Assembly: GCA_958430865.1 (NCBI GenBank)
Contig: CAUDNR010000874.1
Coordinates: 1 to 19,368 of the forward strand
Direction: 5' to 3'
DNA from: Entrophospora sp. SA101
Lineage: Eukaryota > Glomeromycota > Glomeromycetes > Entrophosporales > Entrophosporaceae
Length of the DNA: 19,368 bases
Under the pieces are notes generated by a model, which did not search any database, was not told the origin of the DNA, and was given only the letters and a program-made list of their open reading frames with translations. Shown here piece by piece: positions 10,420 to 19,368 of the stretch (its first letter is position 1; the number at the start of each line of letters is the position of its first letter). A program made the position numbers and the translations under genes.

Positions 10420-13400
10420 ATGCAAACTCTATTATTCGAAGAATCAAATAACAAAAAAAATAATTCATACAGTAATTACAAATCAGAAAATGTACTAGAA
10501 GAAGAAGAAGAGGAGGAAAATTCAAAAGAAGACGTTGTATCTATTCACACAGATTCTGATTACTCTTTACCAAGTGAAGGCGAAGAAGACTTTGTTGCTA
10601 CTAATGGCGGTAATAATAATAATAATAATAATAACATCAATAATAAACAGAAAGTAAAATCAAATGCAACTAGATCTGAGAAAGTCGAACCTGAATTATC
10701 GTCAAATCTTTCCGCTGCAGCCACCATAAATAAAACTACCACTAACATTTCTAATGCTAATATTAAAAATAATAATACTAATACTAACAAAGGTATTCAT
10801 AATCAAGCAGATTCTACACCAGCTTCTACACCTTCTAGAATAAATAAAACAAACAAAAATCCGACATCTACAACAAATAATAATAATAATAATAACGCTA
10901 CTACTACTATTACTAATACAACAAATAATATAGCTTCTTCACCGAAATCTACTTCATTATCATCTTCAATTAATAACAACAATAATAATTCTAATACTAC
11001 CACTACTACTAATACCACCACCACCACCACCACCACCACCACAAATACAAACCCTATTAAAAAGAAAGTTATTAATACAAATACCGGTGGTGGCATTTCT
11101 CCACATTCGAGAAATTACGAAAGACCGATTAGAGAGGAGCCTATTATTCAACATTCACATTTAGATGATCGTAACAGCAGCAGTAGTAATAGTAGTAGAG
11201 ATCGTATTTACGACAGAGATATTCATCATGAATGGACACCAAGACATCGTGTGATGCCATATCGAAATCATGAACTTGAGAGAGATTATGAACGTGATCG
11301 ACTATACATGAAAGGTCTGGACGATAAACTTCCGCCACCTTTTTCGCATCCATTACCGCCGCCGCCGCCGCCGCCACCACCTCATCATCATCATCATATT
11401 CATCATCATCATCCACCTCATCATCATCTAGATATACCACGCAGATTTGTTGATAGAATTTCTTCAATTGATTATGATAGGGGAAATGGCAGAGGGGGAA
11501 ATGCTAATATTGCGATTGGGATTAGTGGTGGTAATAGTAGTTTAGAAACTGGCAATCGAGCTCCAAATAATAGTAATAATAATAGTATTATTAGTAATTG
11601 TAATGATAATATGTCACCTAATGGAACAGGAGGTGGAGGTGGCAGAATTAATAATAATGATAGTGGTAAAATATCAACAAGACAACGATCATTAGATGCC
11701 ACCAAAAAAGATGATCATTTATTACTACCGCGTGATCGAGATCAACAACATCAGCGAGAACGGGACTGGGATGCAAAAATATCGCCATCATTACCAACAC
11801 CGCCTCCATCATCAATTCATCATGATTTTAATACACGAGACCATGACCATCGATTTAATAGTGGTAACAATACTAATAATAATAATGCTAATAATGCTAA
11901 TACTAATAGTAGACAACAACGTGATGACCTACAAAGGCCTTTACCACTTCCTCCACCTCCACGTGAAATGTTAAAAGATCGTGGTGGTGGTTTTGTCAGA
12001 GGAAGTGGTGGTAGTGGAGGTGATCCACGAGATATGATTTCTTGTTTTAGAAAATTTGATGACCGAACACATCCTATGGCGATGAACCGTAGTCCCGACT
12101 ATTATCATGGCCCAATGACTGATCGATCTATGAGAGATTTAGGCGGTAAGGATCGTGGTAACGATCTTCATTATTATAACAGTAATAGAAACTTGCAACA
12201 AGATAGGCCAAGAATCGAATCTATAAGAAGAGAAGAAAGATTACCAATAGGATTAGGAGGCGGCGGAGGTGCTGGTGGTGCTAGCAGCAATAATAGCAAT
12301 AGCAATAGTAATAGTAATAGCAATAGTAATGCTAGTGGTGGTAATTGCAATAATAGCACTGGAAATGGGAACAATAACAACAATAATCAAAATAATAATA
12401 ATAATGACAATAATGGTAATAATGGAATTGGAGGAAGTAATAATAGTAGTGTTCATGGTAAGAATAAGATAACAAAGATTATTATTGATGAGAATAATTA
12501 TCAAATGTTATTAATAAACAAAGATATGGAAACAGATACTAATTCTTCTAATATTCAATATAATGCCAACGCCACCATTGATAATAATAACTATAATAAT
12601 GATAATGATAACGATTTGGGAATTTACCAAACTTCTCAAAATGACAATGACAATGACAATGACAATAACAATAACAACAACAATAATAATATAGGTACTA
12701 GAGAATATAACCAACAACAGCAATATAATAAACAGCACCAGGATCGAAATTATCAACATAATACACCTAATTATCCATCATCACAAAAACAACAACAATC
12801 ACCACCATCTTTTATCAACAAAAAAGAAGAACCTCCTTTACCATATCCCTGGAAAAGATGTATATCCAGTAAAAATAAGGCTTACTTCTTCAATACCGAA
12901 ACTCGTGAAAGTCAATGGACCTTTCCATCTGAAGATAAAAAGAATGTCAATAACAGTAATAATAATAATAATAATAATAATGCAAATACTAATAGTAGCG
13001 GTAATGATGGCCGTCAAAATAATATAGGCGGAGGTAATCAAAATGAAAATAATAATAACCTAAATTCAGGTATAAACAATAATCATAGAGATCGTGATGT
13101 TGATAATGATGAAACGCCAAGTAAAAGAGCTAAGTTGGATGATAATGAGACTAAAGGAGGAAGATTACAAAAACAAGAACTTCACAATAATGAAAATTCA
13201 AAGAAACTTGATAACGACACAAGAAGATTAATTAACAATAATATTGTTAGCAATAATAAAGAAATTAGGCCCAATAGAAAAAATAATATTCCTATCGGCA
13301 AATCGTCATCATCATCAGCTATTAATAATCATGAGAATAATAGTAACAATTATAATAATAATAGTAGCAAAAATACCAACAGAAGTAGCAGCTATAACAA

Positions 13401-13617
13401 CAATAACAATAACAACAACAACGATAGAGATTTGTCGCCATTTTTACTTGAAGAAGTTAATGATCTTTCACATATGATAGAAGTAGGTTCTGAAGAGGAA
13501 GAAGATAATGATGATAAATTACCGGAACTTGTTGGTGTTATTGGTCAAATATATTATCGAGGTTTTGCATTGAGTGTTCTTAATAAAAAAGCTGAAGATG
13601 GTTATGAGGTACATTGA
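10420..13617 (+). CDS. large Asn-rich WW-domain protein, probably nuclear
   Basis: An uninterrupted frame of 1065 codons. The start MQTLLFEESNN follows directly on the divergent promoter. The one clear domain is a WW domain at about 806-837: Trp811 in PLPYPWKRC, an aromatic YFFN centre, then Trp833 in ESQWTFP, with 21 residues between the tryptophans. WW domains bind proline-rich ligands. TPSKRAKLD (about 899-907) resembles a monopartite nuclear localisation signal. The rest is low complexity. An acidic N-terminus (about 27-35) is followed by Asn and Thr runs, then a charged Arg/Asp/Glu-rich region (about 230-300). Beyond that are a nine-Pro run followed by His clusters (about 304-338), Gly/Asn blocks and an acidic patch near 1028-1035. 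The last 30 residues (LPELVGVIGQIYYRGF) are again ordered-looking. A role in transcription or RNA processing is possible but not shown; the family is unrecognised. A donor-like GAG|GTACAT lies just before the stop, so a further exon cannot be excluded. Confidence 0.85.
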   Translation: MQTLLFEESNNKKNNSYSNYKSENVLEEEEEEENSKEDVVSIHTDSDYSLPSEGEEDFVATNGGNNNNNNNNINNKQKVKSNATRSEKVEPELSSNLSAAATINKTTTNISNANIKNNNTNTNKGIHNQADSTPASTPSRINKTNKNPTSTTNNNNNNNATTTITNTTNNIASSPKSTSLSSSINNNNNNSNTTTTTNTTTTTTTTTTNTNPIKKKVINTNTGGGISPHSRNYERPIREEPIIQHSHLDDRNSSSSNSSRDRIYDRDIHHEWTPRHRVMPYRNHELERDYERDRLYMKGLDDKLPPPFSHPLPPPPPPPPPHHHHHIHHHHPPHHHLDIPRRFVDRISSIDYDRGNGRGGNANIAIGISGGNSSLETGNRAPNNSNNNSIISNCNDNMSPNGTGGGGGRINNNDSGKISTRQRSLDATKKDDHLLLPRDRDQQHQRERDWDAKISPSLPTPPPSSIHHDFNTRDHDHRFNSGNNTNNNNANNANTNSRQQRDDLQRPLPLPPPPREMLKDRGGGFVRGSGGSGGDPRDMISCFRKFDDRTHPMAMNRSPDYYHGPMTDRSMRDLGGKDRGNDLHYYNSNRNLQQDRPRIESIRREERLPIGLGGGGGAGGASSNNSNSNSNSNSNSNASGGNCNNSTGNGNNNNNNQNNNNNDNNGNNGIGGSNNSSVHGKNKITKIIIDENNYQMLLINKDMETDTNSSNIQYNANATIDNNNYNNDNDNDLGIYQTSQNDNDNDNDNNNNNNNNNIGTREYNQQQQYNKQHQDRNYQHNTPNYPSSQKQQQSPPSFINKKEEPPLPYPWKRCISSKNKAYFFNTETRESQWTFPSEDKKNVNNSNNNNNNNNANTNSSGNDGRQNNIGGGNQNENNNNLNSGINNNHRDRDVDNDETPSKRAKLDDNETKGGRLQKQELHNNENSKKLDNDTRRLINNNIVSNNKEIRPNRKNNIPIGKSSSSSAINNHENNSNNYNNNSSKNTNRSSSYNNNNNNNNNDRDLSPFLLEEVNDLSHMIEVGSEEEEDNDDKLPELVGVIGQIYYRGFALSVLNKKAEDGYEVH

Positions 13618-16141
13618 CATTAAAAAAACCAAGACAATATTTTTATTATATTATATAAATATATATTCAACAATTTTTTAATATATAATCTTATCAAATT
13701 TTCTTTTTTCGTGGCTCCACAACGCCTATATTTATTCACCTATATACCTATGGTTACATTTATATGTATATAGCGAGCAGATTCAACTGAATGGATTGAT
13801 TGAGAATGAAGGATTAATTATAGTTATTTACTTTCAACTTGACAACAACTACCACTATTCAAATAACAATATCACTACCACAATTAACAGTAGCAAAATT
13901 CAAAATAACCCATGAACAACATTGATGCGCTTTTGTTTCTTATTGTAATTAAGTGCTATTATTATTGTAATTATAATTATTTAGTTTAGGAAAAATTTAT
14001 ACATATTAAATATTCAAGAAAGTTTTGTATTTACAACATATGGATTTAATCAAAATTTTGGGAAAAGACTTCATTTCAAATTAAAGATTAATCCATTTCA
14101 CATTAGCGCCTTTATTTTAGGAAATTTTGGTAACTCAGTTTTATTACATCTACATCTATACAATTTTATCAATAATTAATTATACAATTCACAATCACAA
14201 CCACAACCGCAACCACACTTGCAACTGTATATTTTTATAATAATATTATTATGCAATATAAAAAAACATTAACATTATTTTTTAAAAAAAAATTCCTGCA
14301 TCAACTTTCATAAATATTTAATTAACAAATGAATTCAGTATAATTTATCAAAATGATGGATATGTAGAAAAGGAAAGGTTTTATTGGTAAAAAAAAAATT
14401 TTTTTCAATCAATCGAGAGAAAATGGAAGAAATGGAAATTTACATTCAAAAATTGGAGAAACATCATGACTATAGCAATTATAATTACTAAAATATTATT
14501 AATATTATTAGTATTGCTACATTATCCAACCATTTGATGGAATCTTTAATGTGTAATCAGTTATGATTCAAAAAAAAATTATTACGTTGATTCCGAGCTT
14601 TTATTCTTTGCCAATCTGTCTATTGAGGTAAGATAATGGAGACATTTTGTGAATTCAATGGAGGATTACTTAAGTTTTTAAGTCTAGTAAAAATGATGAT
14701 GGAGGAGGCATCAATGGTTGTAGATATGCTGTTGTTAATATTGGTATCCAGTTGTTTTTCGAAAAGCTTTTTAAGTCTGATACTTTAAAGTTTTTTTTCA
14801 AAATTTTTATTTATTTATTTAACACTTCCCACTCGTAAAAAAACAGTTTTAAAATTCATTAAAAAATAAAGAAACAACTCTAATTGCTTCTTCGTCATAT
14901 CATTAAATGCATTTTAAATGTATTAAATGCACTAAATGAGCGACTGCAATTTTGGAGCGGGAGGTAAATAATGTCAAAACCACATTGTCTTTCCATAATA
15001 AAACTTACTATAAAGATAAATTGAATTAAAGAAAAATTTTAGTAGGAGAATTTTTAATAGTGGTTTTTCCAAATAATTGTAGTAAGTTGTCACCACTGTA
15101 AAAAAATACTACTGTTACATACGCTTCAAAAAGTGCCTTGGTTGGATGCTCTTTTTTATGCTCTTTAGGATGACTTTAACAATAAGCTCCTTATTCTTCT
15201 TAGTTGCAATAAGCATCTAGAACCTTATTGCTGCTACAATACATTATTAATTGCTATCATCATGTCACATCTAGATTTTTCTGTACCTTTTGTAGAAGCT
15301 TAGATAACTAAATCTATAATTGTCATAACCTAACGCATATTTCACTTTCAAATCTTATTCTTTCAAATTTTTTCATGACTATCTTTGCCACTGTCAATAA
15401 TTACAATTGGGTTTAGCAATATTTTCACCGTTACCACTGTTATTAATGTTGTGTGATTATGATGACAAATTAACAGAAGAATAAATATGCTGCTTGGTTA
15501 ATCGACGGTTATTGGAATATTGACTAGAGTGGATGGTGTGGAGTTGGAAAACCAGCCAAGGCCAAACAGTAAGATTTGATTGTGCAATAGATAACCTTTC
15601 AGGATAAATCAAATTTTAACTTTAAAAAAAAATGCAATAAAATTGGTATAATTAATTTAATAAATTAATAGAATTTTTATTATAGGCGAGGCAAGTTCTA
15701 ACTGATTCAATAGAAACTTATAATAGACCTTATATCTCATCAATTATGAGGAAGTTTAGAAAAATAATGATGAAACAATTAGGCAATGTCACTTGAAGAT
15801 TTTAAGTAGAAAACTTATCATAGGTGATCATTCCTAGTAATTCATTCCTTTCTCCTTAGTACCTCTTTATTCTATTTACTAATACTAAATAATAATATTT
15901 ATTATTTAGAATACTAGAAAGAAAAAAGATTATTGAACTTATATAATCGATTAATTTATATTTTATTTTGTAAATTTAAAATTAGGTTTAATCAATCTAG
16001 ACCAATTAAACCAATGTTTAATCTGCGTGACTTTTGTCCTGGCAGTGTATGTGTTTCGTTTTTCTAGTAGTAGATAAATAAAAATAATTAAGGTCAAAAC
16101 TACTTGTAAAATATAACCAATGAATAATATTGCAATGATAT
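13618..16141. other. 2.5-kb AT-rich intergenic region, no gene seen
   Basis: This begins with the 3' region of the WW-domain gene. It contains poly-A/T tracts, a small CAACCACAACCGC run near 14190-14220 and scattered AAT/ATT microsatellites. Many stops occur in all frames and I found no domain, tRNA-like fold or splice-consistent exon chain. The only structured signal is a transposon-end-like sequence at 16023-16049, listed separately. Confidence 0.6.
16023..16049. mobile_element. possible solo Tc1/mariner-like terminus
   Basis: The sequence GTGACTTTTGTCCTGGCAGT followed by GTA resembles the inner-to-outer right end of a Tc1/mariner element (CACTGCCAGGACAAAAGT read outwards-in). I could not find a matching left end in the preceding 2.5 kb, so this is either a relic end or chance similarity. 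It lies about 90 bp downstream of the truncated kinase. Confidence 0.35.
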
Positions 16142-17287
16142 TCATCTGGTTAAACTTATTTCCAGTTCATATTTTAGAAATAATAATAAATAAGAAATAA
16201 ATAAATAAAAACAAAAATAAATTAAATGAAGTAGCTCTGGTGCAATATAAGGTATAATTCCATAAAGTTTATTTGATGATTTTTCGTCAACTGGTCCACA
16301 TAATCCAAAATCTGTGATATAGCAACTACCTCCTTGCAACAATATATTACCACTATGTAAATCACAATGAATTAAATCTTTTTCATGTATACGATATAAT
16401 GCATTACATAAATTTCTAAAAAGATTAATTCTATCTTTTAATCTTAAATTTGAATGATTTTTTTGTATATAATCCCTTAAATTTCCATCTGGATTATAAT
16501 TAAGAACTATTGCATAATTTCCATTTTCTGGGAATTTAGTTATACCATAACAAGGAACAATTAAGCTTGATTTAATTGTACAATAATTCAATGCCTGAAA
16601 TTAATAATTAATTACATAAATAAAATCAATTAACTTAAAATAAATGGTTTTAATTTAAATAAGAACAATTACCTCATCAAAAAAAGGTTTTCCTGGATTA
16701 CTTGAATTATTTAATGATTTTAATACTATTTGCTGAGCTCCAAAATAATTAAATTCCTTTTTATTTTCATCATAGTCATCAATAGATCCTCGTGTCCATA
16801 CAGCAGTATAAATAGAACTGAATCCGCCTTCTGTTAACTTTTCTATATTATAAAATTGCTCATAAGGTATCCATTCTATAATTTGAGTTGGAAGAGATGA
16901 AAGCTGTTGACATTTTTGAATAAAACCATCAATTATCTCATTCCTAGATGTCCAAGTGCTGAAAAGGTCCTGTAAGTGTAGACTAATACACTTTTCACAA
17001 TATTTATCAGAGTATCTTGTTGTCCCACAATTATTGCATTCTCTTGGTTCACCCCATTTATAAATTGCTTTATTTAATTCAAACCAATAAATAAATCTTT
17101 CTCTGCAATATTTCTTTTCATTTTCTAATAGTACTTTATTTTCATTGACTAACTGTAAAAAATAACTTTTTCTATTTTCAAGGTCAGAAACAGTTGAAAA
17201 AGCAGAATATGCAATACTACTCATTTCATTATAAATTTTATATACTAGTTCTCTTCTGTCTTGTGTTAATAATTTAGCAAAGGACAT
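16142..17287 (-). CDS. C-terminally truncated protein kinase, Rhizophagus-type
   Basis: Exon 1 is 17287-16673 and exon 2 is 16594-16142. The 78-bp intron has GTAATT at its donor and TTTCAG at its acceptor and is phase 0. The product is 355 aa. Cysteines 84, 87, 97 and 100 form a CxxC-CxxC pair ahead of the kinase domain, as in many kinases of these fungi. The glycine loop is EGGFSSIY (153-160), the ATP-binding lysine is Lys190, the catalytic loop is HCDLHSGN (281-288, a non-RD type), DFG is at 300-302 and APE at 323-325. After APELL the sequence changes to a hydrophobic, AT-driven tail of 28 residues. The C-lobe helices F to I are absent, although the pseudogene at 2065-3400 retains them. Activity is therefore doubtful; the gene may be a recent pseudogene or encode a pseudokinase-like fragment. 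Apart from the missing end, the frame is intact and all visible catalytic residues are kept. Confidence 0.8.
16595..16672 (-). other. intron of the truncated kinase gene
   Basis: Read on the minus strand, it starts GTAATT after GATGAG and ends TTTCAG before GCATTGAAT. Splicing joins DE to ALNYC in phase 0. The homologous intron sits at the same codon in the pseudogene (about 2763-2835), where the donor is GC, supporting both the model and common descent. Confidence 0.85.
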
Positions 17288-17473
17288 CTTAACTTTTTAA
17301 TGTTTATTTTTTTAAAAAAAAATTGTAAGAATTTAATTGACGATCTGTCTATAGTAATAGTGTAAGACACCCAGTCCAATCAAAAATGCAAGAAAAATTG
17401 GTATATCACGTGACTTTCAAAAGTCGCCTGATCACGGGACCGTATGCGATCATTGCATAATAGTTACTAGCAC

Positions 17474-17603
17474 TAGGGCTTTTATTCGTAATACAAATTC
17501 TTGTTCGAATTATTCGAATTACATTGAAAATTTATTCGAATAAATTTTAATTCGATAAAACGAATAATTCGAACAAGAATTTGTATTACGAATAGAAGCC
17601 CTA
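17474..17603. mobile_element. 130-bp inverted-repeat MITE-like element
   Basis: Arms 17474 onward (TAGGGCTTTTATTCGTAATA) and the complement ending at 17603 (TATTACGAATAGAAGCCCTA) pair over at least 43 bp with about one mismatch. The centre is rich in further TTCGAAT/ATTCGAA palindromes. There is no coding capacity. The size, symmetry and short loop fit a MITE or foldback repeat; no target duplication is certain. Confidence 0.7.
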
Positions 17604-17730
17604 ATACTAATACTAATAATAATCAGCAATAATTGTCACGGTCTAATTAAATCAATAATAATGTCACATAAGTTAGTTTTTTTTTAATAATTGACAAGGC
17701 AAAATTCTGGTCTGTGAAAAGAATAAATAT

Positions 17731-18209
17731 TACACAGTGAGTTTCAGTTTAGTGGACCTTGATTTAGCGGATTTAGGTTTAACGGATAAATTTATTATGG
17801 TTGATCAAAATCTTGAATTCGAAGAAGAAATGACGGAACAAGCATTGTGTTGGGACAACCTGAAGTTGAAGACAATGATGTGTTGAGAAGATAAATGAAC
17901 CGATTGTAACAAGTACAGAAGCCATAAATGGTTGGGAATTGCATTTAAAAAATTTAGAAGTTGATTTCTCAAATGATTAAAATGTATTGAAGTTAAAAAG
18001 AGAAATTTCTTATAGAAGTGCCCAAGAAGCAAAATAATGTCGAATTGATGAATTTATGAGTCAACAGTGATATATATTAATATTATCGTTATATTTTTTT
18101 TTATATTAACTGTATCACGTGATTTGATCATAAGTTTCGCTTTTTGCGGATCTCTCAGTTTAGCAAATTCCTGGAACAAACATGCCCGTTAACCGAGACT
18201 CACTGTGTA
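17731..18209 (+). mobile_element. pogo/Tigger-like deletion derivative with transposase tail remnant
   Basis: The ends are TACACAGTGAGT and its complement ACTCACTGTGTA, an imperfect terminal repeat beginning at a TA on each side. Behind the left end three related units follow, TTTAGTGGA, TTTAGCGGA and TTTAACGGA, with a similar GTTAACGGG near the right end. The plus-strand interior reads, in shifting frames, EPIVTSTEAINGWELHLKN then LKREISYRSAQEAK, with stops in between. This resembles the C-terminal tail of fungal pogo-type transposases. The catalytic DDE region is absent, so the element is non-autonomous and decayed. The superfamily call is moderate; the terminal-repeat structure is seen directly. 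Confidence 0.65.
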
Positions 18210-18289
18210 TTATTTAAAAAATTATTTTTAGCTTTGATTGATCATTTTTTGGTGTGTAAAAAATTTTTTTTATTGAAAATTTAAGGGTA

Positions 18290-18402
18290 GGGTAAATCAC
18301 GTGTCAATTTATATGTAGATCCGGCTCAAAAATCCAAATTTATGCACGTTACATAGATAAGTTACGCGAAACGCGTCTAAACGCCTTCGAAATTTTGGGG
18401 AC
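18290..18402. other. intergenic stretch with CG-containing words
   Basis: This short stretch between the pogo-like element and the GGACGGG island includes CACGTG at 18298-18303 and 18402-18407, and ACGCGAAACGCG at about 18364-18375. That is more CpG than the surrounding AT-rich DNA. It may be the left part of the same repeat unit as the island. No gene is seen. Confidence 0.4.
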
Positions 18403-18668
18403 ACGTGAAAAGGACGGGGGACGGGCAGGTGTGGCTTGAACCCGTCCCCCGTCCTTTTCACGTTTGGCCTTTTAATACTAGAAAAGGACGGGCAATGGTA
18501 TGGGTGTTTTTCAAAATAATTAAAAAAGGACGGGCAATTATGAGGGACGGGCGTGGCGCGGGTCAAGGCACAGCAACCCGTCCCCCGTCCTTTTCTATTA
18601 TTCATTGGGGAAATCTTGAAAAGGACGGGTGAAAAAGGGACGGGTTGCTGTGCCATCACTGCCCGTCC
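18403..18668. repeat. G/C-rich island with 12 copies of GGACGGG in both orientations
   Basis: GGACGGG occurs on the plus strand at 18412, 18419, 18486, 18528, 18545, 18623 and 18638. It occurs as CCCGTCC at 18441, 18448, 18577, 18584 and 18662. Many copies are preceded by AAAA. Two strong hairpins are visible. Arms 18403-18425 and 18441-18463 are perfect over 23 bp around a 15-nt loop. Arms 18567-18584 and 18637-18654 are perfect over 18 bp and start GGCACAGCAACCCG. Open frames across it (18309-18659 minus, 18405-18632 plus) are by-products of the repeat. The function is unknown: candidates are a foldback mobile element or an array of protein-binding sites. Confidence 0.8.
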
Positions 18669-18780
18669 CTAATGTTTTCTTAAAAAGGAGGGCATTAATA
18701 ATACTTACAATATTGTATAATAAATAAGAAAATAAATCATTTCAAATTGTGCAAGGCATAATTGGAAAATATTATATTAT

Positions 18781-19352
18781 TATGTACTAGCCATAAATTC
18801 GTATTAATATTAGTAATAAAAAATAAATTGATATGTGCCAAAAATATAATAAATCTATTACCAAATAAATGTGGCATTGGCATTCATTATTTGACAATCT
18901 TGATTATTACCAAATAACAATGCATTTATTATTAAAAAAACGTGGCATTCATTTTGATCAGTATTAAATTTAAAGTTTTGTATCAAAAAGGTTATTTATA
19001 GTGGTGGCAACAATCAACATCTGAATCTAGATTTTCATGTTTTTTGACACTAAACAAAATTGCCAATTCAATTTTGTTCTATGAACTAGCCATAAATTCA
19101 GTAATAAATCCATTATTAATAAATGTGGCATTAGCATTCGTTATTTGACAATCTTGATTAGTACCAAATAACAATGCATTTATTATTAAATAAACGTGGC
19201 ATTATTTATGATCTTGCATTCATTAATTAAAAAAATGTGGCATTCATTTTTGATTAGTATTAAAATTAACAATTAAAGCTTTGTATTAAGATTATTCCCC
19301 TTCTATTTATAGTGGTGGCAACAATCAATATCTGAATCTATATTTTCAATGA
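18781..19352. repeat. imperfect tandem duplication, about 260-270 bp per copy
   Basis: Copy 1 runs from about 18785 to 19040 and copy 2 from about 19084 to 19352. Both begin ACTAGCCATAAATTC. They share ATTTGACAATCTTGATTA, then ACCAAATAACAATGCATTTA, and both end TATTTATAGTGGTGGCAACA followed by ATCAAYATCTGAATCTA. Within each copy the word (A/T)GTGGCATT recurs several times, and copy 2 has an extra segment with another such unit. The end of copy 2 is close to the window edge, so more copies or a gene may follow. Confidence 0.8.
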
Positions 19353-19368
19353 TTTTATTTTATACAAT

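Noticed and set aside
15963..16145. 60-aa frame with a hydrophobic N-terminus after the kinase stop
   Set aside because: It overlaps the kinase stop and reads into a transposon-end-like sequence; the hydrophobicity can be explained by AT-rich codons.
17474..17603. tRNA or other structured RNA gene
   Set aside because: The fold is a single long hairpin without cloverleaf arms or internal A and B box promoter pattern.
17805..18032. 75-aa minus-strand frame as a gene
   Set aside because: It is the antisense shadow of the transposase-tail remnant in the pogo-like element.
18309..18659. 116-aa minus and 75-aa plus frames through the GGACGGG island
   Set aside because: The amino-acid pattern simply restates the nucleotide repeat on both strands; there is no start context or domain.
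18403..18668. CRISPR array reading of the repeated GGACGGG units
   Set aside because: The units are 7 bp, irregularly spaced and in both orientations, in a eukaryotic context.

Overview
The window looks like nuclear DNA of an arbuscular mycorrhizal fungus (Glomeromycotina, most like Rhizophagus). The sequence is very AT-rich, introns are short with GT/AG ends, coding regions carry many asparagine runs, and there are many transposon remnants. The strongest marker is a kinase copy with a CxxC-CxxC region ahead of the kinase domain and an HCDLHSGN catalytic loop, a style typical of the large kinase expansions of these fungi. The assignment is an inference from sequence style, not a database result.

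Layout. 1-846: a near-perfect 846-bp palindrome with Tc1/mariner-like ends and TA at both tips. 2065-3400 (-): a decayed kinase pseudogene. 4065-6825 (+): a five-exon gene whose spliced product (795 aa) carries the N- and C-terminal signatures of the vasculin (GPBP1) family. 7605-10300 (-): a ten-exon gene for a 638-aa AtuA/DUF1446-family protein, with one probable GC-AG intron. 10420-13617 (+): a single-exon 1065-aa Asn-rich WW-domain protein, divergent from the AtuA gene across 119 bp. 13618-16141: long non-coding AT-rich stretch. 16142-17287 (-): a two-exon kinase-like gene related to the pseudogene, but stopping just after the APE motif. 17474-17603, 17731-18209, 18403-18668 and 18781-19352: a short inverted-repeat element, a pogo/Tigger-like deletion derivative, an unusual G/C-rich island with twelve copies of GGACGGG, and a roughly 270-bp imperfect tandem duplication.

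The middle (4.0-13.6 kb) is a block of three ordinary genes, one probably regulatory, one metabolic and one probably nuclear. Both flanks are repeat- and kinase-rich. There is no sign that the genes form one pathway; the only regulatory coupling suggested is the shared AtuA/WW promoter. I rebuilt the splice structures by hand from frame continuity, splice dinucleotides and family resemblance. All exon phases close exactly, which supports the vasculin-like, AtuA and kinase models. The least explained structure is the GGACGGG island at 18.4-18.7 kb.
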